From contig WJXW01000002.1 in the NCBI GenBank assembly GCA_015832175.1, forward strand, positions 1,550,001-1,614,000: a stretch of 64,000 nucleotides of DNA, written 5' to 3'. Within the stretch, counting starts at the first letter, position 1. Every line of letters begins with the position of its first letter. Under the pieces are notes generated by a model. The model saw only the letters and a program-made list of their open reading frames with translations, was not told the DNA's origin and made no database searches. This document shows, piece by piece, positions 43,601 through 54,983 of this stretch. This DNA comes from Paraphaeosphaeria minitans. Taxonomy: Eukaryota > Ascomycota > Dothideomycetes > Pleosporales > Didymosphaeriaceae. The position numbers were made by a program, and so were the translations under genes.

Positions 43601-46600
43601 GACTGGAAATTAGTATGGTCGTTCTTGCGCTGTCACAACTTCGTGAAGAACACCAAAATGGTTCCAAAAGAGCGCAGGTTTGATCACACTGTGGCAGAGA
43701 GACTGCTTAAGGCGAGCCAATCAAGGCTGTCTGATGAAGCTCATGAATTGCTGCCCGCAAGGATTCCTCGAAATGAAGGATTCCAAGACGTCGTCGCAGG
43801 TCGAAAAAGAAAACATGACAGCGAATTCCCTACCGATTCTTGGCAAGGCAAGGAAGAATTCGAAGAGGCAATGCAGGATCTCATAAAGGTAGGGATCCGT
43901 GTTTCGGACCTGACTCGAACTCAGTTACACGCAAAACACCACCTTTTTTCACACCAGGAAGACAGTCCCAGCGATCGCAACCCGGGCGCACAAGACACTG
44001 AAATACAGATTCAAGATGAGTATGGAACGGGTTTTGTCAGTCCCGATCCCTGCAAGGATTTCAAGGAAGAACTCAAATCGCTAATAGAGAAGCACGGAGT
44101 AGCGTAAGTGTTCTTTGGCTGATGGCACTCTGCAATTGCAGGATTGTCCTTGAATATGCATCACTAATATTCATAGTGTTGCGGATGTGGCGAAAACTTT
44201 CCGTTCGGAAGAAGTGTGGCTAAAAGTGGATGACGCTGGCCGAGCCATCGCTTCCGTTACTTTGGCCATAACCTCAGCAAACGATCTGGATCACGGTTAC
44301 AGTTATATCTCGGCCGAAGAGGCAGAGTTTATCTCTGAGGCTGTTGAATCCACATCGGATCCTGAGATGCAGAAGGCACATTTGCAGCTGCTCAATCTCG
44401 ACGCGGCCACTCCAGGCTTTGGACCAATTATTGTAGCGCTTCGTCATGGCAATCATATTGTACTCATGATTCTTCAACTCGATCACCATTCAAACCCGGA
44501 AATACTAGTTTTGGACTCGAGAGCATGGAGTTGGGACCAGGCCGGTGAGTATCACAGACCGCCAAATTTTGAATTATGTTGACAGGCGTAGCACGGAACC
44601 AGGTGTACCAAATCGCCGTCCAAATAATGCGAAAGGCATCATGGGAGGAACATGGCTCAAGCGTTTCGCTTGAAGATCCACCACATGCCAAGTGGGTTGA
44701 ATGTGCCACACAAACGAATAGTTGGGCTTGTGGATTCTACACCGCATTCAACGGCTGGGCTGCTGCTCTTGGCCTCGTAATAAACCCAAGGTTTCTCAAG
44801 AACTGGAATAAAGATAACTTCGAGTTTCTACAGGAGGCTGCCGAAGTCGTAAGCCTAGTTGTCATGGGAAAGGCGACTCTGACATTGATCAAAAATTTCC
44901 TCGATTACTCCAAATTTGTTTTGCCAGGACAGACGATCAAAAAAGGAAGAAGGTTTAGACATACTGTCCTTAACCTTAGTAGGTTCGGATCAGACTTGCA
45001 AGATCTTCTGAACAAGCTTAAAGTCAAGGAAGATGTTTACCGTCGTTCCGGGAGAATGTCACACAACCGGATCGATTTACCGAACAGCAGGCCCCACAAC
45101 ACAGATTGGCCATGCGATAGTTGGGAAGAAAAATCAGATGAACAATATCTCTTTATGTTGGAAGATCTTGCGAAGGCAGGACACCTGACGCCTAACATGA
45201 ACAACTGGCAATTGAAGAATGCATTCTCAAAGTATTCAACAGATTGGATAACCGCTGAAAGATCGATTCCCCAAAGATTTGTTACAGATTTCTGGATGTC
45301 TCAGAAGCCGGGCAAGACAATGACTTCCCCTGGTTTGGTACGAAAGTTCCAAAAATACTCAGAAATCGACAATCTGGAACTTCAGGGCATTGACATTAGC
45401 CCATGCATCATCTCTTCACGCAACAGAGGCTTTTATCAGCTTCTGGTCGATGACGCTAGATTTGACAAGCGTGGACATATACAAGCTGCCGTATCCACAA
45501 ACATGATGATGGATTGGTCGGAACGAGTTGCTTGCATTGCCGCTGTCGTACAAGCAATCGATGTTCACCAAACAAACATAATCGGGGGATTTTCTCTGGT
45601 CACTATGAGATCTATCGAAAGTGCACAGTCTCTACCGGAAGATGGATCTGGTGTTTCCAACGCTCTAGATTTGTTGCAAGCTGATGACTCTAACCGTTTG
45701 GACCCTGTGAGCCGACCGAGACGATGCTGGCTTCTTCCATACGAGGTAAGCGAGATACTTAATATGCGTTCCGTCTCTCACAGCTTCCTTGCGGTTATAC
45801 AAGAAGAGGAAGTCAAGCGTGGTGGACCCAATAGGTTCTGCGTCTACTTTCTTGACAGTAGACCGCAGTATCTGAAGGTAAAGAAAGATTTGATCTACGA
45901 TCAAATAAAGCACATGGCTCGAGCATTAGGTTGGGCGATACAACGCAATGGTGCAGGCGATATCGATTTTCAAGCCTCGCCAAGATTCGTCAAAGTTACA
46001 AACCAGGGAACTCCATTCGCATGCGGCGACCACACGGTGCTGAACGCATGGATCCTTGCGCTTGGGCTGACGCCTAGCTTGCACGGAAAATCCAACCTGA
46101 CGGGTAACAAGTATGAAAAGACGCTTCAAGAGCTTCGACAATTGATGAACCTTGCTTTGAATGGCGCATTAGACTGGAAAACCCTGACGGCATGGTTGTT
46201 TTGCAATCGCCTCACTGTCGAAACCAGGGCGGGACTGGTTCCGCCCAACAGGCGGTTCAATACAACAGCAGCTCAGATAACCATCAACGACGAGGGGGAA
46301 ACAAATTTGCATGAATATATCGAAAGTTTGAGGTCGGAAGATGAAATGATGGTGAATTTATACCAAGACATACCATACGATCACACCAGCAATGTGGACT
46401 TTTCGAGGGATGGTTGGGAGTTTGAATACGAGGACGGACACGGGCCACAGGAGCTCAATCGACTAGACGAAGATATGGACGACCTAGGATTTCTGGATTT
46501 CGGACCGGACATGCCATACTATCGCGAACAGGCAGAACGCCAATGGCAAGAAAGAAAATACCAGGAACGACGTGCGCACCGCAGCAGATGGCAGCAGAAG

Positions 46601-46657
46601 ATGCGTGATCAGCAGAGGCCGCCAGGGATACGAAGGCGAGGATTAAGTTTCCTTTAA
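40609..46657 (+). CDS. 1,958-aa protein with four tandem Ulp1/C48-like protease modules
   Basis: Exons 40609-41093, 41152-44103, 44177-44544 and 44586-46657 (introns 58, 73, 41 nt; GTAAGT or GTGAGT donors) join in frame. A Lys-rich, NLS-like start (PKKKPSRK) precedes four modules, roughly residues 365-590, 765-1020, 1146-1420 and 1520-1850. Each has a strand-rich part, a core helix (ILNAWTVALGLELN, ILHAWALALGLEVN, AFNGWAAALGLVIN, VLNAWILALGL) and a tail of the type L..G...W..V..FL...R.F. Module 3 has His1239, Asp1259, Gln1311 and Cys1317 (TQTNSWACG). Module 4 has His1667, Asp1692, Gln1742 and Cys1748 (NQGTPFACG). Both match the His-Asp-Gln-Cys order of Ulp1-type proteases, with Gln six before Cys. 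Modules 1 and 2 have Ala494 and Phe934 in place of Cys. Natural substrate unknown; SUMO or ubiquitin-like cleavage is a family-based guess. Confidence 0.8.
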
Positions 46658-47302
46658 ATTTCTCGTTGGTTGCAGTATTGGGGATTGACGCGCCTGCTGA
46701 TGTAATTGTATGTATTCTTTTCCTAGCTTTGTTGTGCTCGGTCACTGTAATATTTTGTTGTCAAATGCACGTATCGAGGTTTCGCGTCTTTCAATCCAAT
46801 CTTAAGTACCAAAATCCCCTTCTCCACAACATAGCGAATAATGTGTAGTGGTGTGATAGTTGCAGCAGTAGCATCTGTTCGTGAGAAAGAAGGAAGCGAT
46901 GGACGTCGCAACCATCTTCGGATCTATCCTCACCTCGAAGGGCTCCTTCCATGTGAAAGTCTAAGCTAATCATGAACATCATGACTTCGCAGCACTGCAG
47001 GGTCGTCGTTGGCTCACCGTTCATCTCTTTCGTATGATTTCAGAGATTGAACATTTTATTATCCTCCCTGCCCAAGCTTCTTCCTGTTTTCCAATGATTA
47101 TTTCGCGCTCACTCTCCTTTCACGCAATTGACAATGCTCGCGGCCGTCACGCTAAAGGCCACTGCCTCAGAGCACTCGATTTCTCCTTCTTCCTCCTCCT
47201 CATTTCTGCTCCTCCTCCGTCTTCCTCCTCCTCCTCCTCCTCCTCCTCCTCCTCCTACTCTCCCTCTTACTCCTCCTCCTACTCTCCCTCTTACTCATCC
47301 TT
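46658..47302. other. convergent intergenic region with pyrimidine tract
   Basis: Holds the 3' ends of the giant gene and the MFS gene. The last ~100 bp is a CTC/TCC tract (separate entry). Confidence 0.4.
47205..47302. repeat. TCC/CTC microsatellite with 24-bp higher repeat
   Basis: A run of about ten CTC/TCC triplets is followed by two near-identical copies of a TACTCTCCCTCTTACTC unit. It abuts the MFS stop codon, so the transcript of that gene would carry a purine-rich GGA tract at the start of its 3' untranslated region. Confidence 0.85.
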
Positions 47303-48938
47303 TTAATCCTTCCTCTTACTCATTCTTGGCAAGCTCCACCAAAATACAATCATTGCTCCGTACAGTCCAATACACACCGGATGCAGCACCCAGGTACCCG
47401 CCGCCTGCGCCAATATACCAGTCGTGAACGGCGCCACCGCACCGCCAGAGCTTCCCGCGCCGCCGATAAATCCAATCGCCGTAGTCTGCACATGCCGCGG
47501 CATCAGCCGACTGAAGATCGTTTGTGCACAGGGATACACCGGCCCAAGCAGGAGGCCTAACAGCGAAACGGCTACAGCATCGCCGATGACATTTGGCACC
47601 AACCACACGAGCAGCTGGAGACACAGTGTGCCGATAGTGAGAACAGTGACGAATGTCTTCTCCCCAATCCGCGGTGCGAGGTGTGTGAGCACGAAACGTC
47701 CCAGCGTGATCCCGCCCCAGAAACCGGCAGTAACGTAACCGACCCGTGCTGGATCGCCATCGCGGTAGTTTATCAGGAACGAAATCACCCAGCCTGAGAT
47801 GCTGACTTCAGCTCCTTGATACGCGAAAACGAACAGCGCACCGAAGATAGTGACGCGGTTCTTGAGCGCGAGCTTGAGGTTCTTCGACTTGGACTCGTGT
47901 GACTCGGACGCAGCTTGTTGCGTGGCGGTACGTTGGAGAGAGGAGAGGAGAGTCTGCGGTTGGTCTTCCTTGTACGACCAGAAGGCCCAGCCGGCGAAGA
48001 GCATGCAGCACATGCGAAGTCCGACGCAGATGAAATAGAATCGAGACCAGAGTATGCCCCGCGAAGCCATTGCCGTTCCGATGATCGGGGCTACGATGCC
48101 GCCGAGGCCGTAGCTACCATGAGCAGCACCGAGGATAGTGCTAGGCGGGTGCAAGTTCGCGCAGAAGACGTTGTTAAGTGCGAGCGTGGTGGCCGCGCCG
48201 TAACCCAGGAGGAAGAAGGATACTACAACGGCAGCAAATGGGGGCGTGGCAACGAGCACCACATAAGCGGCAAGCATTATGATTTCAGAGAGCATGAGCG
48301 TCTTCGCGCGTCCCAGCTTACCTAGAGTCGTGTTGCAGAAGAACGCCGCGCTGATGAAGCCCGCTGCATTGCCGACGAACACCATGGACATGATGGCGTA
48401 TCCAATTTGGTAGTATTCTTCCATGTATGGGATGAGAGCTCCGACAACTGCGAGACATTAGCTTTGCACACCTCCAATATTCTTGCATCAAATGGCCGTC
48501 AGGCTTCCACCTCTCCTACATCACCCGTCAAACGTGACAACAGAAATTTAACCCACCAGAGTCGTTAATGCCATTTCCGAAATAAATCAAACAACAGCAC
48601 AAGATCCTCCACTTGTTCATACTCGGCTCCCGCCACGTCTGCATCAGCGGCACCGCACCGCTCCCCTCACCACCCTCATTCTCTAGGTCATTCGGTGTCT
48701 TTGGCGTCTGTGCGCCTGAGAAGCCTTTGGGAGTCTGCGGTGCTGCGGTCGAGGAAAAGGGCTCATTGTGACGCTGGACGAAGGCTAGGTCGTCGAGCTC
48801 GATGTTGAAGGGCGCCTCTTTCACGACGGAGGCAGTATTCTGGTGTATGGCTGGGGGACTTGTCACCGGGGGTGTCGAGTTGGAAGGCGAGGACGACTGT
48901 TGGATGTCGAAGATGCCGTGGAGGGCGGCGGATGCCAT
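47303..48938 (-). CDS. major facilitator superfamily transporter (Bsc6-like)
   Basis: Exons 48938-48557 and 48447-47303 (109-nt intron, GTGGGT donor) encode 508 aa. A ~110-residue cytosolic N-terminus (Ser/Thr/Pro-rich, with PQTPKGFSGAQTPKTPND) precedes twelve helices. The junction gives GNGINDSVVGALIPYMEEYY, the helix-1 and loop pattern of fungal MFS proteins close to yeast Bsc6 and the FucP-like group. Further blocks are GFISAAFFCNTTLGKLGRAK, SFFLLGYGAATTLALNNVF, GSYGLGGIVAPIIG, then the central loop (ESHESKSKNLKLALKNR), and GFWGGITLGRFVL and SRLMPRHVQTTAIGFIGGAG. The substrate is not evident, though sugars or related solutes are possible. The GTGGGT donor is weaker than its neighbours. Confidence 0.88.
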
Positions 48939-49834
48939 GGTGAGGGTTTTCCTTTAATCCTTTGCTCGGTACATTCAGGGTGGTTTGGAGGTCAAGTAGG
49001 TAGGTGAGATCACAGCAACGACATGAGCGAGCACTACAGCCGGTTCGCGCAGCACCTTTTTCAAGCGAAGCCCCTGCCCTAAACCCCGAGCTCACGATGA
49101 GCACGCCCTCGATGAGCACGCCCTCGATGACTGTTCACCCTCGCATTGGTCCGTCCATCCCTCCCCCCTCTGCTGAATAATTCCGGCGGGGTACCTACCT
49201 AGAACGCAAGGTCCAGCGGGTCTCCAACGCCCCCCCGACTGCTGGCCACTCACGCTCAAACATCTGACCGCTTGGGAGCCATCGTTTGTCACGTCCGTGA
49301 CAATAAACATGGCGGGAACTATTGTCAATAGCAATGTGGCGTTGGGAAGAGGTGAGAGCTGCATACTCGCTAGGCTGGGGTAGGAATTCTCGCCAGCGAG
49401 CTAAAGGCAGCTATACCGTGAAAGGGGTAGCGGTGTGCGGGTGGAATTGCCAGATCGGGGTTACACGCGTGTGGATTTGCGATATGCTTGTACGTGCAGT
49501 GAGATTGGGACTGCCAATTGTGCGGTGTTTGACGTGGTGTCAAGTGTATGGATATCGAGGATTCATACTGTCTCCACGAGCACTACGTATGGCAGACACT
49601 GGGTAAAGTCCGCTATAGACGTGCATTGGATGCTGCTTCGCATCCATTGAATATCCTAAAACTATACTATCCGGGTATCCTAACCAAACACCCCCAACTC
49701 CTCATCTACAAAAAGTACTCCGCGCCTTTACACGCCGTGTAATCCGTAAGCTTGAAGTTCACAACGCGAACCTCCACGGGCCTCTTCCGAAAGTCGGCAC
49801 ACATCCATTCAGCCTTCAGCCTCGCGCCTCCCGC
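48939..49834. other. intergenic region
   Basis: About 900 bp with the MFS promoter and the 3' flank of the phosphatase gene. AGTAGGTAGGTGAG at 48996-49009 lies about 60 bp upstream of the MFS ATG, and GTACCTACCTAG at 49191-49202. No gene is supported. Confidence 0.4.
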
Positions 49835-51359
49835 CTAGAGGAAATAGTCCGCGACGGGCTTCTTAGCCGGCATGCCTCGCGAGTCCTGCGGTGCGGCTTC
49901 GAACACTCTGTACCGCCGACCCGGCCCGTCGCGCGGCTTCTGCATGCTGTCCCCGAGGACAGACGAGAGGCGGCGGTTCTCGTCGTTCGTGCCGTTGGGC
50001 CCCGCGTTGGAGCCTAGGATCCAGCCGCCACCGCCTCCGCCGCGGTCGCCGTTGCTGCGCCGTTGGTAGCCTGCATTGGAGCCGTCTTCACCCAGCTCGA
50101 GGATGGCGGCGACGTTGCCGCAACGGTAGCAGTAGTTGGGCGCGGACCAGACGGTGACGATGGTCGAGTCGAACATCTCCTTAAATCCTTCCATGACGAG
50201 TTGGTGCGCGCGCGCGATGAGGCTGAGGTCATTCTTGTAGTTGAAGCACTTCACGATGTCGGCGCCGAAGAGGAAGCCTGCACCACGGGGTGATAGACCC
50301 CATCCGTCAATCTCGTCGGGATCCGACCATAGTAGATCGCACATGGCTCCCTCGTGAGGCACTTCTTGTTTCCGGTCGAGTAATCTGATCTTGTCGATGG
50401 AGTCAATCAACGGCGACAGACCACCGTGTACGCACAAAATAGCGCCAGTGTCATTCCGCGTTGAGCCATTGGCTGAGGAAGTGGCACCCGTGCCTGCAGC
50501 ACCTGACCGAGATGGTGTAGGTCCTATGGGAGACGAAGAAGCTGGGTTTGAGTTGGCCTGCGACGCCGCACTTGATTGTGAGTCTCCATTCCGTGCATAG
50601 CGGAACATGATCTCCCCATTGGCATTCAGAGTTTCTATCTCGATGTCCATGTCGGAGTCAGGCAGCTCGCAGTTGACGTTCTCTGCGATGGGGCCGTCGG
50701 TAGGATCAAGTGTAGTGGCAGCGCCGGTAACGAGTGCTCCCAATGCGAGGTAGTCAAAAACCTCACAGCAGTACCGCCAGACGTTCGCGCTGCCGTATTT
50801 CCGTAGGCACTCATCGTAGAAGCCGTACACGGTTGTGATTTGTCTCGACTCGTGGTTTCCGCGGATGAGTGTGATTCGATCGGGGTAGCGGACTTTGAGG
50901 CAAAGCAAAAGGAGGAAGGATTCTAGTGAATAGAAGCCTCTGTCGACGAAGTCACCTGAGTGTGTCAGTAGCTGTGCAGCCGCTCAAGGGCGGCTTGTTG
51001 GTGGAACTTACCCATGAAAAGATAATTTGTGTCCGGCACATCGCCTCCCACTCTGAACAGTTCCATCAAATCGTGAAATTGGCCGTGTATGTCACCGCAT
51101 ATCTAGATGGATGTCCGCATCAGCGTTGCCCGTATAAACCCAATGAAATGACGTACCGTCACTGGCGCATCCACCCCCACCACGTTGCCCTCTTCTATCA
51201 GAAGCTCGCGCGCCTTGTAGCATAGTTCGCGAACTTGGTTTTCTGGTATGGGTCGGCATGCGCGAAGCTGTGTGATGGCTCTGAAGGCTGTGAGCTTCGT
51301 AGTCGGATACATGGCATTCATTTTGCGTACCGATCGAGGTCGCTGCCGCCGATGCTCAT
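49835..51359 (-). CDS. PPG1: PPP-family Ser/Thr phosphatase, PPG1-like
   Basis: Catalytic subunit related to PP2A, PP4 and PP6. Exons 51359-51331, 51280-51157, 51102-51012 and 50955-49835 (introns 50, 54, 56 nt) give 454 aa. Metal and phosphate motifs are intact: [23 protein letters not shown] at a junction, [17 protein letters not shown] and [11 protein letters not shown]. The N-terminal [20 protein letters not shown] and the C-terminal YFL match the PPG1 group. About 75 extra residues sit between the GALV and [10 protein letters not shown] strands (Ser/Ala/Asn-rich, with an acidic DSDMDIEIE), plus Gly/Asn-rich material before the end. Yeast Ppg1 works in glycogen and in the Far complex. The conserved VWSAPNYC block rules out PP1-like groups only weakly; PPG1 is the best match. 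Confidence 0.88.
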
Positions 51360-51936
51360 GGTGGCAACTGCACCTTAGCCCACGAGGGCAGACGTATGCG
51401 CAGTCCCGTCAAGGTGGAAGGCAGGTGATCCAAAATGCCGCCAACCCGGAAGCTTCAGTACGCGGAGAAAGTGGCGGGCGAATGGTCGCGTGAGACGAGC
51501 GGCGCGTTCAGGCGAAAGATGGGCAAGATGGCAAGAGAAGAGCACGGAAACAATGAGCGCAAGTATACGAGACGAATATACTGCGAGGGCGTTGACACGG
51601 CAGGTAGAGTTGTAGGCGGGAAAAGATGGTGTCGAGCGCACCGCCGTGATGCGGGCGAGCAGGGATCAGCCACCAGCTATTTAGCGGCTTGGTATTGTAC
51701 GCCAGAAGGAGAGCTTGCCCGCCAGCTATTCTCTCCCACCAGCTGCCCGCCCCCACATCCACGCTCTGTGCGCCCGCAAGTATCTCAATCGGCTCGGTAC
51801 GGGCTCTCTACACCACCTCCGAACTCGAGCAAGAGAAGCCATTGACCTCCCGTAGGGCCTGCGATGCCTCCGCTGCACATCCGCTAGCCCTTACACCACC
51901 ATGCCTCCACACCTCCATCCGCGGTCGCGCTCGACC
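51360..51936. promoter_or_regulatory. divergent promoter region
   Basis: 577 bp between the phosphatase ATG and the small protein's preferred ATG. A 136-codon plus-strand frame at 51435-51845 looks non-coding. Confidence 0.4.
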
Positions 51937-52317
51937 ATGTCGCTCTTTACCACTACGCTTGCCGTGTCTTTTCTCGTGGTCGCGACCCCACATTTTCTGC
52001 CATGCCCCGTGGACCCGCGCGCGCTCGCCGACTCCCCCGACCCTGATGCTTTGTCCGGTCAGCCAAGGAAGAGGCGGAGGAGGATTCTCAAGGAGGAGAC
52101 GTGCAACGATATCATGAGCGAGGAGCGGCGGAAGATGAAGGAGGCGGAAGAGTGCACGATACCAAAGAGGGAATGCCCGGTGCCCAAACCCGGTGGGCTG
52201 ATCGGGCAGGTGCTGGGATTGAGCAAGACGGAGGAAGAAGAGGAGCAGACGTCTGTCACAACTGAGGTCCAGCGCGCGCGGCGGAAAAACACATCAGCGG
52301 ATGGAGAAGCGTCGTAA
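51937..52317 (+). CDS. small conserved fungal protein, 126 aa
   Basis: An N-terminal hydrophobic stretch (SLFTTTLAVSFLVVATPHF) could be a signal anchor or mitochondrial targeting element. It is followed by LPCPVDPRALADS, a basic block KRRRRIL, a Cys/acidic middle (EETCNDIMSEERRKMKEAEE) and RECPVPKPGGLIGQVLGLSK. Conserved CPVD and RECPVPKPGGL blocks make it look like an uncharacterised small fungal protein family, possibly mitochondrial. I cannot name it. An upstream in-frame ATG at 51901 would add 12 residues; the Met that opens the hydrophobic stretch is preferred. Confidence 0.6.
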   Translation: MSLFTTTLAVSFLVVATPHFLPCPVDPRALADSPDPDALSGQPRKRRRRILKEETCNDIMSEERRKMKEAEECTIPKRECPVPKPGGLIGQVLGLSKTEEEEEQTSVTTEVQRARRKNTSADGEAS

Positions 52318-53837
52318 CAATAGGACCTGGCCGGGCTGTATCATATGTGTACGTGTGGGAGGTGTCTGTAGTGAATGGCCGTGTATATACAAGGAGGATT
52401 TATCCCCATGAAGAACAATGACAAAGATACAGAAGACCAATGCAGTCCAGTCTAATATCCTTGCTCGAGGTGGATCAAGGTCATTACAGACGGTTGAAAG
52501 GGACAGTGTAATTGGGCCGGTTGCACGAGGGTTGTTTCGGGAAGGGAAATTTACATGAAAAAAGTCGCAAGGCCACCGGGGTGGGAGCACTCATCTGGAG
52601 AGTGTGAAAGTCACATGCCAGATTGTTTCTTGTGAAGCCAGCCGCGGACTCGAACGGCCCAAGTCAACAAGTGGAGGTGCTCACAAATTCGGGGTTCGGC
52701 TACATGGCAGTATATGGCAAGGCACAGGGTATAGATCGAGCATGTGGGTTATCAGGAGCGGGCGAGATCTCACTGCAGACGGTCTCGTTGAGTGAGGCAA
52801 CAGCTACCGATGAAATTTCGCTCGCTCAACCAACCACTCAAGCCATGTGCGCTCAGCCTAGCCCGAACCTTCAGGTATATTAATTCCAGCTCCTCTACGC
52901 AGGACGCGAGTACTTCTGGTAATTTGACTTGTAATGGCGCACTTGTTTCCACGATGCCACGATACTGACTTATCAGACACATAACACGCCGGCGCTGTAA
53001 CGACGAAGAAACTCAACCTGAAGAGACATCAATATACGCCACACCATCGATTATGAGCTTGCGTCAGCTGAAAGTCACATTTGGTCCGTTCCATTAACTC
53101 AAGGTCTTGAAATCAGTTTGCCGGTCGTGTCTCCGAGATTGAGCAAAACCCGGCTTCAGTCCTACGATCGAGTATTTCTTCCCTACAAGGAGCCACGCAC
53201 AGTGAGTGTCAGCATGGATTTTAGTGGGCTTTCCAAGTCACCCACCGTGGAACTTCCTGATACCCACTTGATTGTGGTCATCTAAGTCAGTTTCCTACTA
53301 TATATACGTTCTGCGTTGTTTTCTTCAGGCTGTGACACAGTTCAATGTATATCGACGGTTGATGTGACAAATGTATTGATATACTAGTCGATTGCGTCAT
53401 CTCTCAAGCCTTGAATGAGATTTTCTACGAACGCATATGGTGCTGAGATTCCAGAGGACAGGGACACGCGAGGTACGCCTTGCGAAGACCACATTGGAAT
53501 GTGAATGCGGGCCGCAATCAGAGTAGCAAGGCTGTCCAGACACCTTATAAGATGCGTGCCATGTTCCTTCAGCAAAGAATAAGAGCTAGAACAATGACCG
53601 TTGGCCTTTGGCTTTATTCTTCGGCTTGGGCTCGGGATCGCTGGCAACGTTTGAAGACATCGGGTCTTGCAGGTTCATCGCTACAAATAGGAGCAGGTGG
53701 ATATTCGGAGTTCATTTTAGCGGGACAAAAGAAGAAGACCTCTCTAATTTTTTTATAAGAAGCGATAACAAGGCTAAAATCTATCTATCTGCCTATATAC
53801 TGAAGTTCAACTCCTTAAAAGCTCATCATATGCCTCT

Positions 53838-54077
53838 TCACATTGCCTTTCTTTGTGAAAGCATATGTGCAGGCTGGATCAGCACACTTGATTTAAACAT
53901 CATATCTACTGCTTGTTCATGGTTCTCCAGCAATTTGCGATAACAACAGGTTCTTAAGCATTCCAAGCAGATGTGCTTAGGATGTCTGCGCTTGATGTGG
54001 TTTCTGCAACTAGAGGCAGCCTTAAAGGCATTGGATCCTCGGATAACCAACTGAAGATGTTTATTCGCAGTGAACAT
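53838..54077 (-). pseudogene. relic of a C2H2-type zinc finger protein
   Basis: The minus-strand frame contains SCRNHIKRRHPKHICLECL, then KLLENHEQAVDM. It matches the spacing of the fungal pattern with H...RRH.PK.ICxxC and a following LxxH. The flanks show no extended frame and the region is AT-enriched, so it appears to be a decayed gene fragment rather than a functional protein. Confidence 0.35.
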
Positions 54078-54496
54078 AGCTAAGCAGTCCCATTGCTAGC
54101 CAGTTTGATTCGCAGGTGCAACCAAAAAGATTGCAATACTCACTTAAAACTTAGTATCTAGATTTGCTCCAGAAACCTTTGCATATTTAATCAGTTAGAA
54201 TGCTTCTTTGATAGTTAACACATACGTGGTAAGACTTTCCACTAGACTCAATGTTCCCACAAGTGACTGGTAACCTGTACACGGTGCTGCTACAGTAGTA
54301 ATGTCATCCAATCCCAGCAACCGAAGGGGAAACAGATAGAACATCTCGTCAGGGTCGAAATTGTGTTCCTTTTCAACACAAGATGTACAAAAGTGATAGC
54401 ATCTCCAGATGCTTGGACGAAAAATATGACAAAGGGGATCTTACCTCCAGCTTATTACGACCACTTGAAGGAGCAATAATATTGGTTTTAGAGATT

Positions 54497-54568
54497 GCAA
54501 TCCCGCAAATCTCGGTAATAGCAATCCCGCAAGTCTCGGTAATAGCAATCCCGCAAATCTCGGTAATA
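54497..54568. repeat. 24-bp tandem repeat, three copies
   Basis: Three head-to-tail copies of a 24-bp unit (GCAATCCCGCAAATCTCGG then TAATA), with one G in place of A in the middle copy. A truncated fourth copy (GCATTGC) follows. It lies in AT-enriched non-coding DNA. Confidence 0.9.
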
Positions 54569-54983
54569 GCATTGCTACAATCAATTCGGATTACTTCACA
54601 GTGGAGTTTCATGTCAAGAATCTGGGAAGAATGAACATGCTGAAGATGCCTAGGGATATGTCCATCTGAATTGTGGACAAAGCGCCTACGCAGCTTTGCA
54701 TCCTTTGATCTTGCGATATCCCGTATTTAAGGTAAGATACGACGATAATTATCCTTGCCTATGGCTATCAGGCAACGTTTTGGGGCAGTGCTTCCCTAGC
54801 CAGTGGACGAGTCGGCTTCCACTCTTTGGGTTATTCCAGTCTCTGCAAAACACCCTGATATAGCGATGTATCCCATGGAAGATTTACAGTGCATCATCAA
54901 AGGAAGCAAGAGGTAGGTGGCACTGATTGTGATCGTCTCAATACATTCTCCCCATACCGAGACATCGACAAGACGATTCGAAT

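Larger units (their letters stand above)
52318..54983. other. gene-free 2.7-kb stretch with relics
   Basis: No intact gene. From about 53500 to 54700 the DNA is AT-enriched and carries a zinc-finger relic and a 24-bp tandem repeat, both listed. The rest shows no structure I recognise. Confidence 0.45.

Noticed and set aside
51435..51845. 136-codon plus-strand frame between the phosphatase and small-protein genes.
   Set aside because: Low-complexity Arg/Ser/Pro composition; it lies in a divergent promoter.
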